From: Ramlibacter albus
GTDB lineage: Bacteria; Pseudomonadota; Gammaproteobacteria; Burkholderiales; Burkholderiaceae_C
NCBI RefSeq assembly: GCF_014297445.1
Contig: NZ_JACORU010000013.1
Span: 94,934-158,933 of the forward strand
Direction: 5' to 3'
Length of the DNA stretch: 64,000 bases
Made by a program: the position numbers and the translations under genes. Within the stretch, counting starts at the first letter, position 1. Each line of letters begins with the position of its first letter. The notes beneath the pieces were generated by a model. The model was not told the origin of the DNA. It was given only the letters and a program-made list of their open reading frames with translations, and did not search any database. Below are positions 51,171 through 60,071 of the stretch, piece after piece.

Positions 51171-51875
51171 TCACACGCCGAGGTAGGCCTGGCGGATCTC
51201 GGGGCGCTTCATCAATTCCTGCGGCTCGCCTTCGGCCACGATGCGGCCCAGCTCCAGAACGCACGCACGGTGCGCGAGGCGCAGCGCCTGCGACACGTTC
51301 TGCTCCACGAGCACGATCGTCATGCCGCCCTGGCTGATCTTGCGCACGGCGTCGAACACGGCGGCGGTCACGAGGGGCGAGAGCCCGAGTGAGGGCTCGT
51401 CGAGCAGCAGCAGGCGCGGGCGCGCCATCAGCGCGCGGCCGATGGCCACCATCTGCTGCTGGCCGCCCGAGAGCTCGCCGGCAGGGGCCGTGAGCCTGGC
51501 GGTGAGCGCGGGGAAGAGCGCCAGAACTTCGTCCAGCGTCTCGCGCCGCTTCGCCTTGGCGGCGGGCAGGTAGCTGCCGACGTCGAGGTTCTCCGCGACG
51601 GTCATGCCGGTGAAGAGGCGCCGGCCTTCCGGCACGAGCGCGATGCCGGCTTCGCAGAAGCGGTGCGGGGCCAGCCCGGTGATGTCGCGGCCCTCCATCG
51701 TGATGCGGCCGGCGCGTGGCGGCAGGATGCCGGCTAGCGTATTGACGAGGGTCGTCTTGCCCGCGCCATTGGGGCCGACCACGCACAGCAACTCGCCCTG
51801 CGTGACCTTCATCGACACGTCCCACAGCGCGCGCGCTTCGCCGTAGGCGACGGTGAGTTGCTGCAGTTCAAGCAT
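51171..51875 (-). CDS. livF: Branched-chain-type ABC transporter ATPase LivF
   Basis: 234 residues from ATG 51875 (MLELQQLTVAYGEARAL), overlapping the livMG stop by 8 bases; a TTG two codons upstream is possible. Walker A GPNGAGKTT, signature LSGGQQQMVAIGRAL, Walker B LLLLDEPSLGLSP, ending QAYLGV as LivF proteins do. With the fused LivM-LivG it forms the ATPase pair. Confidence 0.92.
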   Translation of the reverse strand: MLELQQLTVAYGEARALWDVSMKVTQGELLCVVGPNGAGKTTLVNTLAGILPPRAGRITMEGRDITGLAPHRFCEAGIALVPEGRRLFTGMTVAENLDVGSYLPAAKAKRRETLDEVLALFPALTARLTAPAGELSGGQQQMVAIGRALMARPRLLLLDEPSLGLSPLVTAAVFDAVRKISQGGMTIVLVEQNVSQALRLAHRACVLELGRIVAEGEPQELMKRPEIRQAYLGV

Positions 51876-53589
51876 GCGCAACTCCCAGGTAGGCGCTCAT
51901 GACGGCGGGGCGCTGCATCACCTCGCGGGGCTCGCCCTCGGCCAGCATCGCGCCCTGGTCGAACACGACGATGCGGTCGGTGAGCGCCATGACGGCGTCC
52001 ATCACGTGCTCCACGAACACGATGGTGGTGCCCTGGTCGCGGATGCGGCGGATCAGTTCGACGGCGGAGTGGATCTCGGTGGGCGTGAGGCCGCACAGCA
52101 CTTCGTCCAGTAGCACGAGCTTGGGCCGGGAGGCGAGGGCGCGCGCGAGCTCGAGGAACTTGCGCTGGTGCAGGTTGAGCTCGCTGGGCAGCGCGTCGGC
52201 CTTGGCGTCGAGGTTCGTGAAGGTGAGCCAACGCCGCGCCTCCATGCGGCCGGCCTCCAGAGTCTTGAGGCCATCGCCCGCGTACATCGCCGCGATGGCG
52301 ACGTTGTCCAGCACCGTCATCTGCGAGAACGGGCGCGGGATCTGGTAGGTGCGCGCGATGCCCGCGCGCGCGATGCGGTGCGCGGGCAGGCCGGCGATGT
52401 TGCGGCCGTCCAGCCACACCTCGCCGCCGTCGGCTTCGTAGTGGCCGGACACGACATTGATGAAAGTGGACTTGCCCGAGCCGTTGGGGCCGAGCAGGCC
52501 GAGGATCTCGCCCTGGCGGACTTCGAGCGAGACGTTCGAGAGGGCCTGCACGCCGCGGAAACTTTTCGACAAGCCGCGCACTTGCAACAGGACTTTGCCG
52601 TCATCCCCGCGGAGGCGGGGATCCAAGGCGTCCGGAAGCTTTGGATTCCCGCCGTCGCGGGAATGACGGAATGCTCCCATCACGCCTTGCGGCATGAACA
52701 GGATGCCGATCACCAGGATCAACCCGATCGCACCCTTGCCCAGCACCGCGAACTGGCTGCCCGTGAACGCAAACAGCAGGCACGTGATCGCCACCGCGCC
52801 TATCGCCGGCCCCGCCCAGTGCCGCGAGCCGCCGAGGATGCTCATGAGCACCACCGTCAGCGGCACCGTCAGGTTGAACGTCTCCGCCGTCGTCACGTAC
52901 GACACGAACAGCGCGTGGATGCCGCCGACCCAGCCGGCGAGTGCGCACGAAACCGCGAGCGCGGCGAGCTTCCACCGGTAGCTCGGCACACCCATCACCT
53001 CCGCCGCGTCCTCGTCGTCGTGGATGGCGAACAGGCCCGCGCCGAAGCGGGACTGGCGGATGACCCACGAAACCAGCATCGTGACCACGGCGGCGACAAG
53101 CATCATCAGATAGAGGCTCGATGTTGGTGTCGGCCCGAGCTTGGGCACCGGCACCGCGTTCAAGTACACACCGGGCCCGCCGTCGATGGGCGTATTGCCG
53201 ACGATGGTGGCCAGCACGAAGGTCACGGCGAGCGTGAGCAAGGCGAACAGCTCACCGCGCACGCCGCGTACGCGGAATGCCACCGCGCCAACGCCGACAC
53301 CGATCGCAGCCGCCACCAGCGCAGCAACGGGGAGCGTCAGCAGGAACGGCCAGTTGAACTTCACCGCCAGCGTCGCCGACGTGTACACACCCGCGCCGAA
53401 GAACGCCCCGTGCCCGAACGAGAAGTACCCGGCGTAGCCCGAGAGGATGTTCCACGACGTGGCGAGCACGATCCAGAACAGCGCGAGGTAAAGAAATGAC
53501 TCGTAGAACGCGGGCGGCTTCAGGAACGGCAGGGCAGCCAGCAGCACGCCAGCGCCGAGGATCGCGGCCGGAGCCCTGCGCAGCTTCAC
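51868..53589 (-). CDS. LivM-LivG fusion: ABC permease joined to ATPase
   Basis: 573 residues from GTG 53589 (GTGA overlap with livH). Residues 1-305 are a LivM permease (SGYAGYFSFGHGAFFGAG; FGAGLFAIHDDEDAAEVMG); 333-573 are a LivG ATPase (Walker A GPNGSGKST, FARTYQIPRPF-like RTYQIPRPFSQMT, and Walker B VLLDEVLCGLTP in which the usual PMAGLNP varies). The linker 308-331 (RHSRDGGNPKLPDALDPRLR and on) is encoded entirely by a palindromic repeat pair at 52600-52667 read in frame. Confidence 0.9.
   Translation of the reverse strand: MKLRRAPAAILGAGVLLAALPFLKPPAFYESFLYLALFWIVLATSWNILSGYAGYFSFGHGAFFGAGVYTSATLAVKFNWPFLLTLPVAALVAAAIGVGVGAVAFRVRGVRGELFALLTLAVTFVLATIVGNTPIDGGPGVYLNAVPVPKLGPTPTSSLYLMMLVAAVVTMLVSWVIRQSRFGAGLFAIHDDEDAAEVMGVPSYRWKLAALAVSCALAGWVGGIHALFVSYVTTAETFNLTVPLTVVLMSILGGSRHWAGPAIGAVAITCLLFAFTGSQFAVLGKGAIGLILVIGILFMPQGVMGAFRHSRDGGNPKLPDALDPRLRGDDGKVLLQVRGLSKSFRGVQALSNVSLEVRQGEILGLLGPNGSGKSTFINVVSGHYEADGGEVWLDGRNIAGLPAHRIARAGIARTYQIPRPFSQMTVLDNVAIAAMYAGDGLKTLEAGRMEARRWLTFTNLDAKADALPSELNLHQRKFLELARALASRPKLVLLDEVLCGLTPTEIHSAVELIRRIRDQGTTIVFVEHVMDAVMALTDRIVVFDQGAMLAEGEPREVMQRPAVMSAYLGVAHA
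52600..52667. repeat. Inverted pair of REP-like palindromes inside livMG
   Basis: Unit A at 52600-52626 (TCATCCCCGC, GCGGGGATCCAA) and unit B at 52640-52667 (TTTGGATTCCCGC, GCGGGAATGA), opposed to each other with 13 bases between. Same family as 2655-2683. It is translated in frame as the linker of the LivM-LivG fusion. Confidence 0.85.
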
Positions 53590-54446
53590 CGCACGCGCCC
53601 CGGCCGCACGAGCAGGATGGCGATGAGCAGCGTGAACGAAACCAGCGGCGCCCATGACGGCGACGTCACGGCCATCGTCACCGCCTCACTGACGCCGATG
53701 ACGATGCCGGCCACCAGCGGCCCGAGCGCGCTGCCGAGCCCGCCCAGCATCACGGCGGCAAACACCACGCCCACCCACGTGTACATCTGCGACGGGCTGA
53801 TGCTGCTGGAAAGCGCGATGCACACGCCGGCGACGCCTGCGAGCGCCGCGCAGAACCCCGCGAGCAGGAAGCCGTTGCGGCGCTGGTTGATGCCGAAGGC
53901 GGCTGCAACGGGCGCGTCCTCCGCGGAAGCGCGCAAGGCCTTGCCGAGGTCGGTGTGCCGCAGCACCACCCATGCCGCCACCGAGATTGCAACGGCGAGC
54001 CCGAGCGTGAGCAGCTCGGGGATCGGCAAGTAGAGTGGACCCAGGCGCAGCTTCATGTCCGCGTAGTGCGACTCCAGCTTGCGCGGGTCTGCCGTCCAGA
54101 TGCTCTGCATCAGCGACTCGACGATGCCCATGCAGCCGAACGTGAGCAGCAGCGAGGAGAAGGGCGTGAGCTTGAACCTGTCCGTCAGCCAGTGCAGACC
54201 GGAGCCCAAGGCGAACATGAGCGGCACGATGCCCGCCAGCGTGAGCAGCGGGTCCACCTTGGACACCACCGCGAACTGGTAGCAGAGATACGCCGACAGG
54301 AATGCGAAGGCGAAGTGCGTGAGGTTGATGGTGCGCAGCAAGCCCCAGCTGAGCCCGAGGCCCAGCCCGAGCAGGCCGTAGAGTGCCCCGGCGAACACGC
54401 CCGACAGGATCGACTGCGCGAGCAGTGTCCAGCTGGGGAAAGACAT
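53586..54446 (-). CDS. livH: Branched-chain-type ABC transporter permease LivH
   Basis: 286 residues from ATG 54446 (MSFPSWTLLAQSILSGVFAG), whose codon overlaps the receptor gene stop by one base (TGATG). About eight membrane helices; the typical LGLGLGLSWGLLRTINLTHF and the EAA-like loop RASAEDAPVAAAFGINQRRN are present. Forms the channel with LivM. Confidence 0.92.
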   Translation of the reverse strand: MSFPSWTLLAQSILSGVFAGALYGLLGLGLGLSWGLLRTINLTHFAFAFLSAYLCYQFAVVSKVDPLLTLAGIVPLMFALGSGLHWLTDRFKLTPFSSLLLTFGCMGIVESLMQSIWTADPRKLESHYADMKLRLGPLYLPIPELLTLGLAVAISVAAWVVLRHTDLGKALRASAEDAPVAAAFGINQRRNGFLLAGFCAALAGVAGVCIALSSSISPSQMYTWVGVVFAAVMLGGLGSALGPLVAGIVIGVSEAVTMAVTSPSWAPLVSFTLLIAILLVRPGRVR

Positions 54447-55651
54447 CAACGCGCCGTCATCTTCGCGCCGGGCGCGGCGAACTCGGGCGGGTACACCACC
54501 TGCCACTTCCCGTTCTGCACCTGCTTGATCCGCATGAGGTCGTCGCCATAATTCGAGGGCCCGTCGAAGCGCAGCGAACCCTGGATGGTGTCCACGCGGT
54601 TCTTCTTCAGGTAGTCGGCAATGGCCTTGTCGTCGAGGCTCTTCGTGGCGATGACGGCCGCCTCGAGGATCTGCCACGCCGTGAACGAAGCCGCGGCCTG
54701 CACCTCCACCGACGTGTCGGGGAAGTTCGCCGCCTTCGCGCGCTCATGGTAGGTCTTGATGAACGCATCCGCCTTCGGCCGCGAAGTGAACGGCGGGTGC
54801 TCCTCGAAGATGGTCACCGACAGCGCACCGCTCGCCTCGGGGAGCGTCACCAGCGGCCCCGGCGCGGGGTACAGGTAGAAGTGCTGCGGCGGCGCATAGT
54901 CGATCTTCTTCATCGCATCGAGCAGCAGGTTGCCATCGAGCCCGATCGCGCCGACCCACACGAAGTCCGGCTTGGCGTCCTTGATTCGGCTGGCGATCGG
55001 CCCGAACTCGCGGTTGCCGAATTCCCATTCGAGGAACAGCACCTCCTGCAGCCCGCGCTTCTTGATCGTCTCGCGCGCGCCCATCGACATAAAGTGGATC
55101 GAGGGGAACTTGCTGGTGACCACGGCCACGGTCTTCGGCGGCTTCGGGCCCTTCGCGAGCGCTTCGAACACCGTGTTGGTGGTCGTGTTGCCGGGGTCCG
55201 AGCCGAGCGACCACGCGGGGAACTGCATCTCGTACTTGGCGAGCGAGGGCACGCCCAGCGTGTGGTGCACCAGCACCTTGTTGTAGCGCTGCGCGACGCC
55301 CATCGCGGACAGGATGGCGCCGGTGGCGTACGGGCCCATCAGCAGGTCCACCTTGTCGGCGGTGATCAGCTGCTCGTACAAAGTACGCGCGAGGTCGGGC
55401 TTGGACTGGTCGTCCTTCAGCACCCATTCCACGCGGCGCCCGAGCAGGCCGCCACGCTTGTTGAGGTCTTCGACGTAGATGTCGCCCACGAGCTTGTGCA
55501 CCTGCGCCGTCGCGGAGAGCGGGCCGGTGAGCGCGAGCGTGCTGCCGATGCGGATGGGTGGCTGCTGGGCCCAGGTGGCCAGCGGCGCCGCCGCGGTGAG
55601 CGCGGCCGCAGCCAGGACGGTGCGGCGGGGGAACGAACGCGTGTGTGTCAT
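54446..55651 (-). CDS. Periplasmic binding protein of the Liv-type transporter
   Basis: 401 residues from ATG 55651. N-terminus MTHTRSFPRRTVLAAAALTA looks like a twin-arginine or Arg-rich signal with cleavage after TWAQ. Type-1 periplasmic-binding fold (IRIGSTLALTGPLSATAQVH; LLMGPYATGAILSAMGVAQR). In aromatic catabolic operons of this type, receptors often bind aromatic acids rather than amino acids. Overlaps the FMN reductase gene (ATGA). Confidence 0.9.
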   Translation of the reverse strand: MTHTRSFPRRTVLAAAALTAAAPLATWAQQPPIRIGSTLALTGPLSATAQVHKLVGDIYVEDLNKRGGLLGRRVEWVLKDDQSKPDLARTLYEQLITADKVDLLMGPYATGAILSAMGVAQRYNKVLVHHTLGVPSLAKYEMQFPAWSLGSDPGNTTTNTVFEALAKGPKPPKTVAVVTSKFPSIHFMSMGARETIKKRGLQEVLFLEWEFGNREFGPIASRIKDAKPDFVWVGAIGLDGNLLLDAMKKIDYAPPQHFYLYPAPGPLVTLPEASGALSVTIFEEHPPFTSRPKADAFIKTYHERAKAANFPDTSVEVQAAASFTAWQILEAAVIATKSLDDKAIADYLKKNRVDTIQGSLRFDGPSNYGDDLMRIKQVQNGKWQVVYPPEFAAPGAKMTAR

Positions 55652-56202
55652 GGCTGTCTCCTTGGTGAATTCCTCTCGACCCAGTCGTCGAACTTCGCGA
55701 GCACGCCGCGCAGGAACTCCTGCGTGTCGGGCACGAGCTTGCCCTCGGCATCGAACAGCGTCGCGACGCGGCTCAAGTAGACCTCGGGGTGCGGCATCGT
55801 CAGTGCGCCCGCACCAGCGAGCGCCTGCTTGAGCGCGAACGAGCCGGCGAGGCCACCCAAGGGGCCGCTGCTTTGTGCCATCACGAGCGCGGGCTTGCCG
55901 GGCCAGAGGTTCATGCCGTTCGGTTTGGACGCGATGTCGATCGCGTTCTTGATGCCGGCCGGGATGGAACGGTTGTATTCGGGCGTGATGAAGACGATGC
56001 CGTCGGCGGCGCGCACGCCGTCGCGCAGCTGCTTCCACGCAGGCAGCTCCTCGAGGTCGCCGTTGTAGAGCGGCAGCTCGCCGATGGCCAGCTCATGGAA
56101 CTCGGTGCCCGCAGGTGCGAGCGCGGGCAGGTGGGCGGCGATACGCCGGCTGTTGGACTCGCGCCGCAGGCTGCCGACGATGGTTGCGATGCGCTTGCTC
56201 AT
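55648..56202 (-). CDS. NADPH-dependent FMN reductase
   Basis: 184 residues from ATG 56202. Flavodoxin-like fold: ATIVGSLRRESNSRRIA (phosphate loop), GIVFITPEYNRSIPAGIKNA (flavin site) and SSGPLGGLAGSFALKQAL. Related to chromate/quinone reductase ChrR and azoreductase. May keep quinones reduced for ring cleavage or supply reduced flavin. Both ends overlap neighbours by 4 bases. Confidence 0.9.
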   Translation of the reverse strand: MSKRIATIVGSLRRESNSRRIAAHLPALAPAGTEFHELAIGELPLYNGDLEELPAWKQLRDGVRAADGIVFITPEYNRSIPAGIKNAIDIASKPNGMNLWPGKPALVMAQSSGPLGGLAGSFALKQALAGAGALTMPHPEVYLSRVATLFDAEGKLVPDTQEFLRGVLAKFDDWVERNSPRRQP

Positions 56203-57344
56203 GCGGGGGCTTCGGTGGAAAGCATCGCGTCGATCTCGCCGTTGTGCTCGCCCAAGGTGGGTGGTGGGCGAACTTCGAGCGAGCGCTGGCCGTCGAAGCT
56301 GACGGGTGGGCGAACGGTGTGGAAGTCGCCCATCGTGGCGTGGTGCGCGTGGACCAGCAGTTCCAGGTGCTTGGCTTGCGGGTCTTCGAGCGCCTCGTCG
56401 GTGGAGTACATCGGCGCGTGCGGCACGTCCTCGGCGAGAAGCCGCGCGCACCAGTCCTCGCGCGTGCGCGTCGCGAAGCGTTCCGACAGCAACTCGATCA
56501 TCGCCTCCTGGTTGTCGATACGCGCCTCGCGCGTGGCGAAGCGCGCGTCCTTGAAGATGTCCGGGCGCTCCACCGCGTTGGCCAGCCCCTGCCAGAACTT
56601 CTCGGGCGATGACATGTGCAGCGCGATCCACTTGCCGTCCTTGCACGCCATCACGTAAGACTGCGACACGCGCGGGCGGCTGAAGGGCCCCATCACCTCG
56701 CCGGCGGAGTAGTAGTGCGTGAAGGCGTCGAGGTTCCAGTGCGCCATGGCTTCGAGCATCGACACTTCCACCTTGCGGCCCTTGCCGGTGCGCGAACGTT
56801 CGAAGAGGGCGCCGAGCACGCCGTAGGCAGCGTAGAAGCCGGTGACCGCATCCGCAATGGCTGGGCCCACCACGCGCGGGTTCGCTGGATTCACCAGCAG
56901 CTTGAGATAGCCGCTCGCAGCCTGCGCCACCGTGTCGTAGCTGGGGCGCTGCGCCGACGGGCCTGTGGCGCCGAAGCCGCTGATGGAGCAGTACACCAGG
57001 CGCGGGTTCAGCTCGCGCAATTGCTTGTCGCCCACACCCAGCTCCTCCGCCACGCCGGGCCGGAAGTTCTGGATGTAGACGTCGGCCGTCTTCACCAGCG
57101 CGTAGAGCCGCTCGCGGTCCGCCGCCTGCTTGGTGTTGAGCGTGATGCTGCGCTTGTTGCGGTTGTAGGTCTGGAAGTGCGGGCTGTACAAGCCGCCCTT
57201 GAAGGCGCGGAAGGGATCGCCGGTGCCCGGCTGTTCCACCTTGATGACGTCGGCGCCGAGGTCGCCCAGCAGCATGCCGCACGCGGGGCCCGTGATGAAC
57301 GTGCCCTGTTCGAGCACGCGCACGCCGTCGAGCACGCCTTTCAC
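56199..57344 (-). CDS. CaiB/BaiF-type class III CoA transferase (copy 2)
   Basis: 381 residues from GTG 57344, overlapping the citryl-CoA-lyase-like stop (GTGA). Opening LDGVRVLEQGTFITGPACGM, GDLGADVIKVEQPGTGDPFR, ISGFGATGPSAQRPSYD and the HMSSPEKFWQGLANAV segment mark the family. Predicted to attach CoA to an intermediate of the pathway started by the dioxygenase; the lyase encoded beside it would then cleave the thioester. Confidence 0.9.
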   Translation of the reverse strand: MKGVLDGVRVLEQGTFITGPACGMLLGDLGADVIKVEQPGTGDPFRAFKGGLYSPHFQTYNRNKRSITLNTKQAADRERLYALVKTADVYIQNFRPGVAEELGVGDKQLRELNPRLVYCSISGFGATGPSAQRPSYDTVAQAASGYLKLLVNPANPRVVGPAIADAVTGFYAAYGVLGALFERSRTGKGRKVEVSMLEAMAHWNLDAFTHYYSAGEVMGPFSRPRVSQSYVMACKDGKWIALHMSSPEKFWQGLANAVERPDIFKDARFATREARIDNQEAMIELLSERFATRTREDWCARLLAEDVPHAPMYSTDEALEDPQAKHLELLVHAHHATMGDFHTVRPPVSFDGQRSLEVRPPPTLGEHNGEIDAMLSTEAPA

Positions 57345-58135
57345 TTGTCGCCCTCGTAGATCAACTCGCGCGTGGCCTGGTACGACAGCGCGAAGCCGCT
57401 CGGCGTGACCGCTTCCTCGGTGAGGTGCGCGATGAGGCTCGCGGTGCGCGCGAGGATCGGCACGCCACGCAACGCGCGCAGCGGGAAGTTGGTGCCGAGC
57501 AGCACCGCTGGGATGGCCGCGGACACGTTGAGACGCAGGTCCTTGCCGACGACCTCGGGAATCACGCGCTCCACGGCCTCCGCGATCTCGACGAAACGCA
57601 GGCTCGTGCCCGCCTCCTTCGCCACGCGAAACAGCGCCGCAACGCGCGGGTCACGGTCCTTGTGCAGCGGGTGGCCGTAGCCCGGCACCGGCCGGCCCAT
57701 CTCGCGCCAGCGGCGCACCACCTTCGCAGCGGCGGCTTCGAGATCGCCCGTGCCCGCGCCCGCATGCACTTCGGCAAACAACTGGCCCGCCGTTTCCGAA
57801 GCACCCAGGATCACGCTGCCGCAACCCAGCACACCCGCCGCCACCGCGCCCTGCAAGGCATCCGGCGCCGCCGCATACGTCATGCGGCTCGCCTGAACGC
57901 TCGGCACCATGCCGTGCTCCGCGATGGCAACCAGCGTGGCGTCGAGAACCATCGCATCGCCCTTCGTGGGCCGCTGCCCGGTGACCAGCAGGCTGAAGTA
58001 ATCGGTGAACGAGATGCGCCCGATCAGGTCGCGGCACAGGTCCTGGCCGCGCACGGTGATGGAGTGCTCGTCCGACGTGCTGATCGCGGTGCGCGGCACC
58101 GTCGACTTGCCGATCTTGTTGATGTTGCTGCTCAT
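57341..58135 (-). CDS. Citryl-CoA lyase / citrate-synthase-like protein (short form)
   Basis: 264 residues, about 100 fewer than citrate synthases. Keeps ITVRGQDLCRDLIGRISFTD and the catalytic PVPGYGHPLHKDRDPRVAAL with His and Asp; the C-terminal FALSYQATRELIYEGD is typical of citryl-CoA-lyase-annotated homologues. Such proteins make or break a C-C bond next to a CoA thioester. Location between an intradiol dioxygenase and a CoA transferase points to retro-Claisen cleavage of an activated ring-fission product. Confidence 0.8.
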   Translation of the reverse strand: MSSNINKIGKSTVPRTAISTSDEHSITVRGQDLCRDLIGRISFTDYFSLLVTGQRPTKGDAMVLDATLVAIAEHGMVPSVQASRMTYAAAPDALQGAVAAGVLGCGSVILGASETAGQLFAEVHAGAGTGDLEAAAAKVVRRWREMGRPVPGYGHPLHKDRDPRVAALFRVAKEAGTSLRFVEIAEAVERVIPEVVGKDLRLNVSAAIPAVLLGTNFPLRALRGVPILARTASLIAHLTEEAVTPSGFALSYQATRELIYEGDK

Positions 58136-59019
58136 GATGTGGGGATCAGCCGGAAGTCGAAATTGGCGACGTGGTAGGGCTTGTTCATCTTCCGCCCGTC
58201 CATCGCCGTGCCGGGCTCGTGCTTCTCGAATTCGACGATGAGGCTTTCGCGCACGCCGAACACCGCGTCCGAATCGAGGTAGGGGCTGCCCTTGACGAAG
58301 AGGTGCGTCGTCACCTCCTTGTGCCCCGGCGCCGACACCTTCATGTGGATGTGGCCCGGCCGGTTGGGGTGCCGGCCCATCTTGCGCAGCATGTCGCCCA
58401 CCGGGCCGTCGTCCGGCACCGGGTAGTAAGTGGGCCGGATCGACCAGAACCAGTAGCGGCCCTCGTGGTCCGTGCGGATGCGGCCGCGCGCCTTCATGCC
58501 GCTGTCCGCGCGCTGCATGTCGTACACGCCTTCGCCGTCGCCGGACCACACGTCGAGCAGCGCGCCGGCGAGGGGCTTGCCTTCGAGGTCGGTCACGCGG
58601 CCGTTGTAGAGGGCGGGCTCGCCGGAAACGCCTTCGCCGATGTCGCCACCTAGCGGCGTGTCCGGTGCGCCGACCCAGTAGAAGGGCCCTTGCACCGTGG
58701 CATCGGTGGGCGGTGTTGCACCGGTGCGGCCCTTGAGTGCGCGCGCATGTTCGAGCGCCACCACCAGCATCGACACGCCCAGCGTGTCGGATAGCAGGAT
58801 GAACTCCTGGCGCTTGTCGTCGCAGGCCTTGCCGCAAGCGGTGAGGAACTCGATGGCCTTGAACCACTCGTCGCCCTTCAAGTCGACGTCGCGCGCGAAG
58901 TCGTGCAGGTGGCGGATGAGCGAGGTCATCACCTGCTTGAAGCGCGGGTCGTTGCAGTCGGTGAGCCGCGCGATGACCGCGTCGGTGATGCTGAGCGTGT
59001 CGTATTCCATCTGTGCCAT
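58132..59019 (-). CDS. Intradiol ring-cleavage dioxygenase (catechol / hydroxyquinol 1,2-type)
   Basis: 295 residues from ATG 59019 with GGAGGG eight bases upstream. N-terminal dioxygenase helical domain, then a beta-sandwich with the four Fe(III) ligands: Tyr166 (EGVYD), Tyr199 (PTYYPVP), His223 and His225 (PGHIHMKV). Length and N-domain fit catechol or hydroxyquinol 1,2-dioxygenase. No muconate cycloisomerase or maleylacetate reductase follows, so its product must go elsewhere. First gene of the operon; overlaps the next as ATGA. Confidence 0.9.
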   Translation of the reverse strand: MAQMEYDTLSITDAVIARLTDCNDPRFKQVMTSLIRHLHDFARDVDLKGDEWFKAIEFLTACGKACDDKRQEFILLSDTLGVSMLVVALEHARALKGRTGATPPTDATVQGPFYWVGAPDTPLGGDIGEGVSGEPALYNGRVTDLEGKPLAGALLDVWSGDGEGVYDMQRADSGMKARGRIRTDHEGRYWFWSIRPTYYPVPDDGPVGDMLRKMGRHPNRPGHIHMKVSAPGHKEVTTHLFVKGSPYLDSDAVFGVRESLIVEFEKHEPGTAMDGRKMNKPYHVANFDFRLIPTS

Positions 59020-59098
59020 GGCGCGGCCCTCCACGTTGATGGGGCGGGACTGTATCGATTGACACCGCACCGCAGAAGTGAAGAATTTCGATGGTCTG

Positions 59099-59115
59099 GA
59101 TCGATGCTGTCGATC
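59099..59115. promoter_or_regulatory. Inverted repeat, candidate LysR site
   Basis: GATCGA-TGCTG-TCGATC, perfect 6-bp arms with a 5-base centre, in the 115-base divergent gap between the dioxygenase and LysR genes. Downstream of a consensus -35 TTGACA at 59059-59064 with only a poor -10 after it, as in activator-dependent promoters. Confidence 0.5.
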
Positions 59116-59123
59116 ATTTGCAC

Positions 59124-59133
59124 GGGTTAACCC
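59124..59133. promoter_or_regulatory. Palindrome GGGTTAACCC at the LysR ribosome-site position
   Basis: Ten-base perfect palindrome ending 1 base before the LysR ATG. It replaces any purine-rich ribosome site, so binding there, or a leaderless or weak start, would keep the regulator low. Confidence 0.35.
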
Positions 59134-59134
59134 T

Positions 59135-60034
59135 ATGGAATTGCGGCACCTGCGGTACTTCGTCGCCCTGGCCGAGTGTTTGAGCTTCACCCGTGCGGCG
59201 GAGCGCGTGCACGTGACGCAGAGCACGCTGTCACACCAGATTCGCCAGCTGGAAGAGGAGCTGGGGCACGACCTGTTCGACCGCATCGGCAAGCGCGTGG
59301 TGCTCACGGAGGCGGGCGAGACGTTCCTTGCGTATGCGGCAAAGGCGTTGCGCGAAGTCGATCAAGGTCTGTCGGATCTGTCGCGAAGTGCCGAGGCCTT
59401 GTCCGGCGAAGTGCGCATCGGCGCCACGGGCACGTTCAACATCGAGTTCGTGCCGGAGTGCCTCGCGCTCTTCCTGCAGCGCAACCCCACGGTGAAGGTG
59501 AGCGTGGAGGAGCTGTCGGGCGACGTCATCGCGCAGAAACTGATCGACGCATCGCTCGATGTCGGCATCGCGTATCAGCCCGCGGACGCACAGCGCCTGT
59601 GGTTCGAGCCGCTCTACACCGAGGAGATGGTGCTGGTGGTGGGCGCCACGCACCCGCTCGCGCAGCGCAAGCGCGTGCGCATGGCGGAGCTGCACCGCCA
59701 GAGCCTGGTGCTGCTGCCGCATGCCTTCACCACGCGCGGCATGCTGGACCATTGCTTCCGCACGAGCGGTGCGGAGCCGGTGGTGGCGGCGGAGATGAAC
59801 ACCATCGCGCCGATGATCGGGCTCGTTGCGCGCACGCAGCTTGCGGCCATCGTGTCGAGCCATGCGGTGACGCCGCAGGCGGACGTGCGCATCATCCCGC
59901 TGGAAAGCCCGACGCCCGTGCGCACGCCGGGCTTGCTGTGGAAGCGCGATGCGAAGCAGCCGGCGGCGGTGCGGTCGTTCGCGGCCTGCATCCGCAAGTT
60001 GGCGTTGGGCAAGAGCTTGCGCGCCGCTGCATAG
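59135..60034 (+). CDS. LysR-type regulator of the dioxygenase operon
   Basis: 299 residues from ATG 59135. HTH: MELRHLRYFVALAECLSFTR and VHVTQSTLSHQIRQLEEELG, effector domain from about 90 (SGEVRIGATGTFNIEFVPEC). CbbR/CynR-like group. Divergent from the dioxygenase with two candidate operators in between, which makes it the probable operon regulator, inducible by the substrate or a ring-fission product. Confidence 0.9.
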   Translation: MELRHLRYFVALAECLSFTRAAERVHVTQSTLSHQIRQLEEELGHDLFDRIGKRVVLTEAGETFLAYAAKALREVDQGLSDLSRSAEALSGEVRIGATGTFNIEFVPECLALFLQRNPTVKVSVEELSGDVIAQKLIDASLDVGIAYQPADAQRLWFEPLYTEEMVLVVGATHPLAQRKRVRMAELHRQSLVLLPHAFTTRGMLDHCFRTSGAEPVVAAEMNTIAPMIGLVARTQLAAIVSSHAVTPQADVRIIPLESPTPVRTPGLLWKRDAKQPAAVRSFAACIRKLALGKSLRAAA

Positions 60035-60071
60035 TGCGGCTACGCTGGCGCCTTCACCGCAGGAGAGCACG

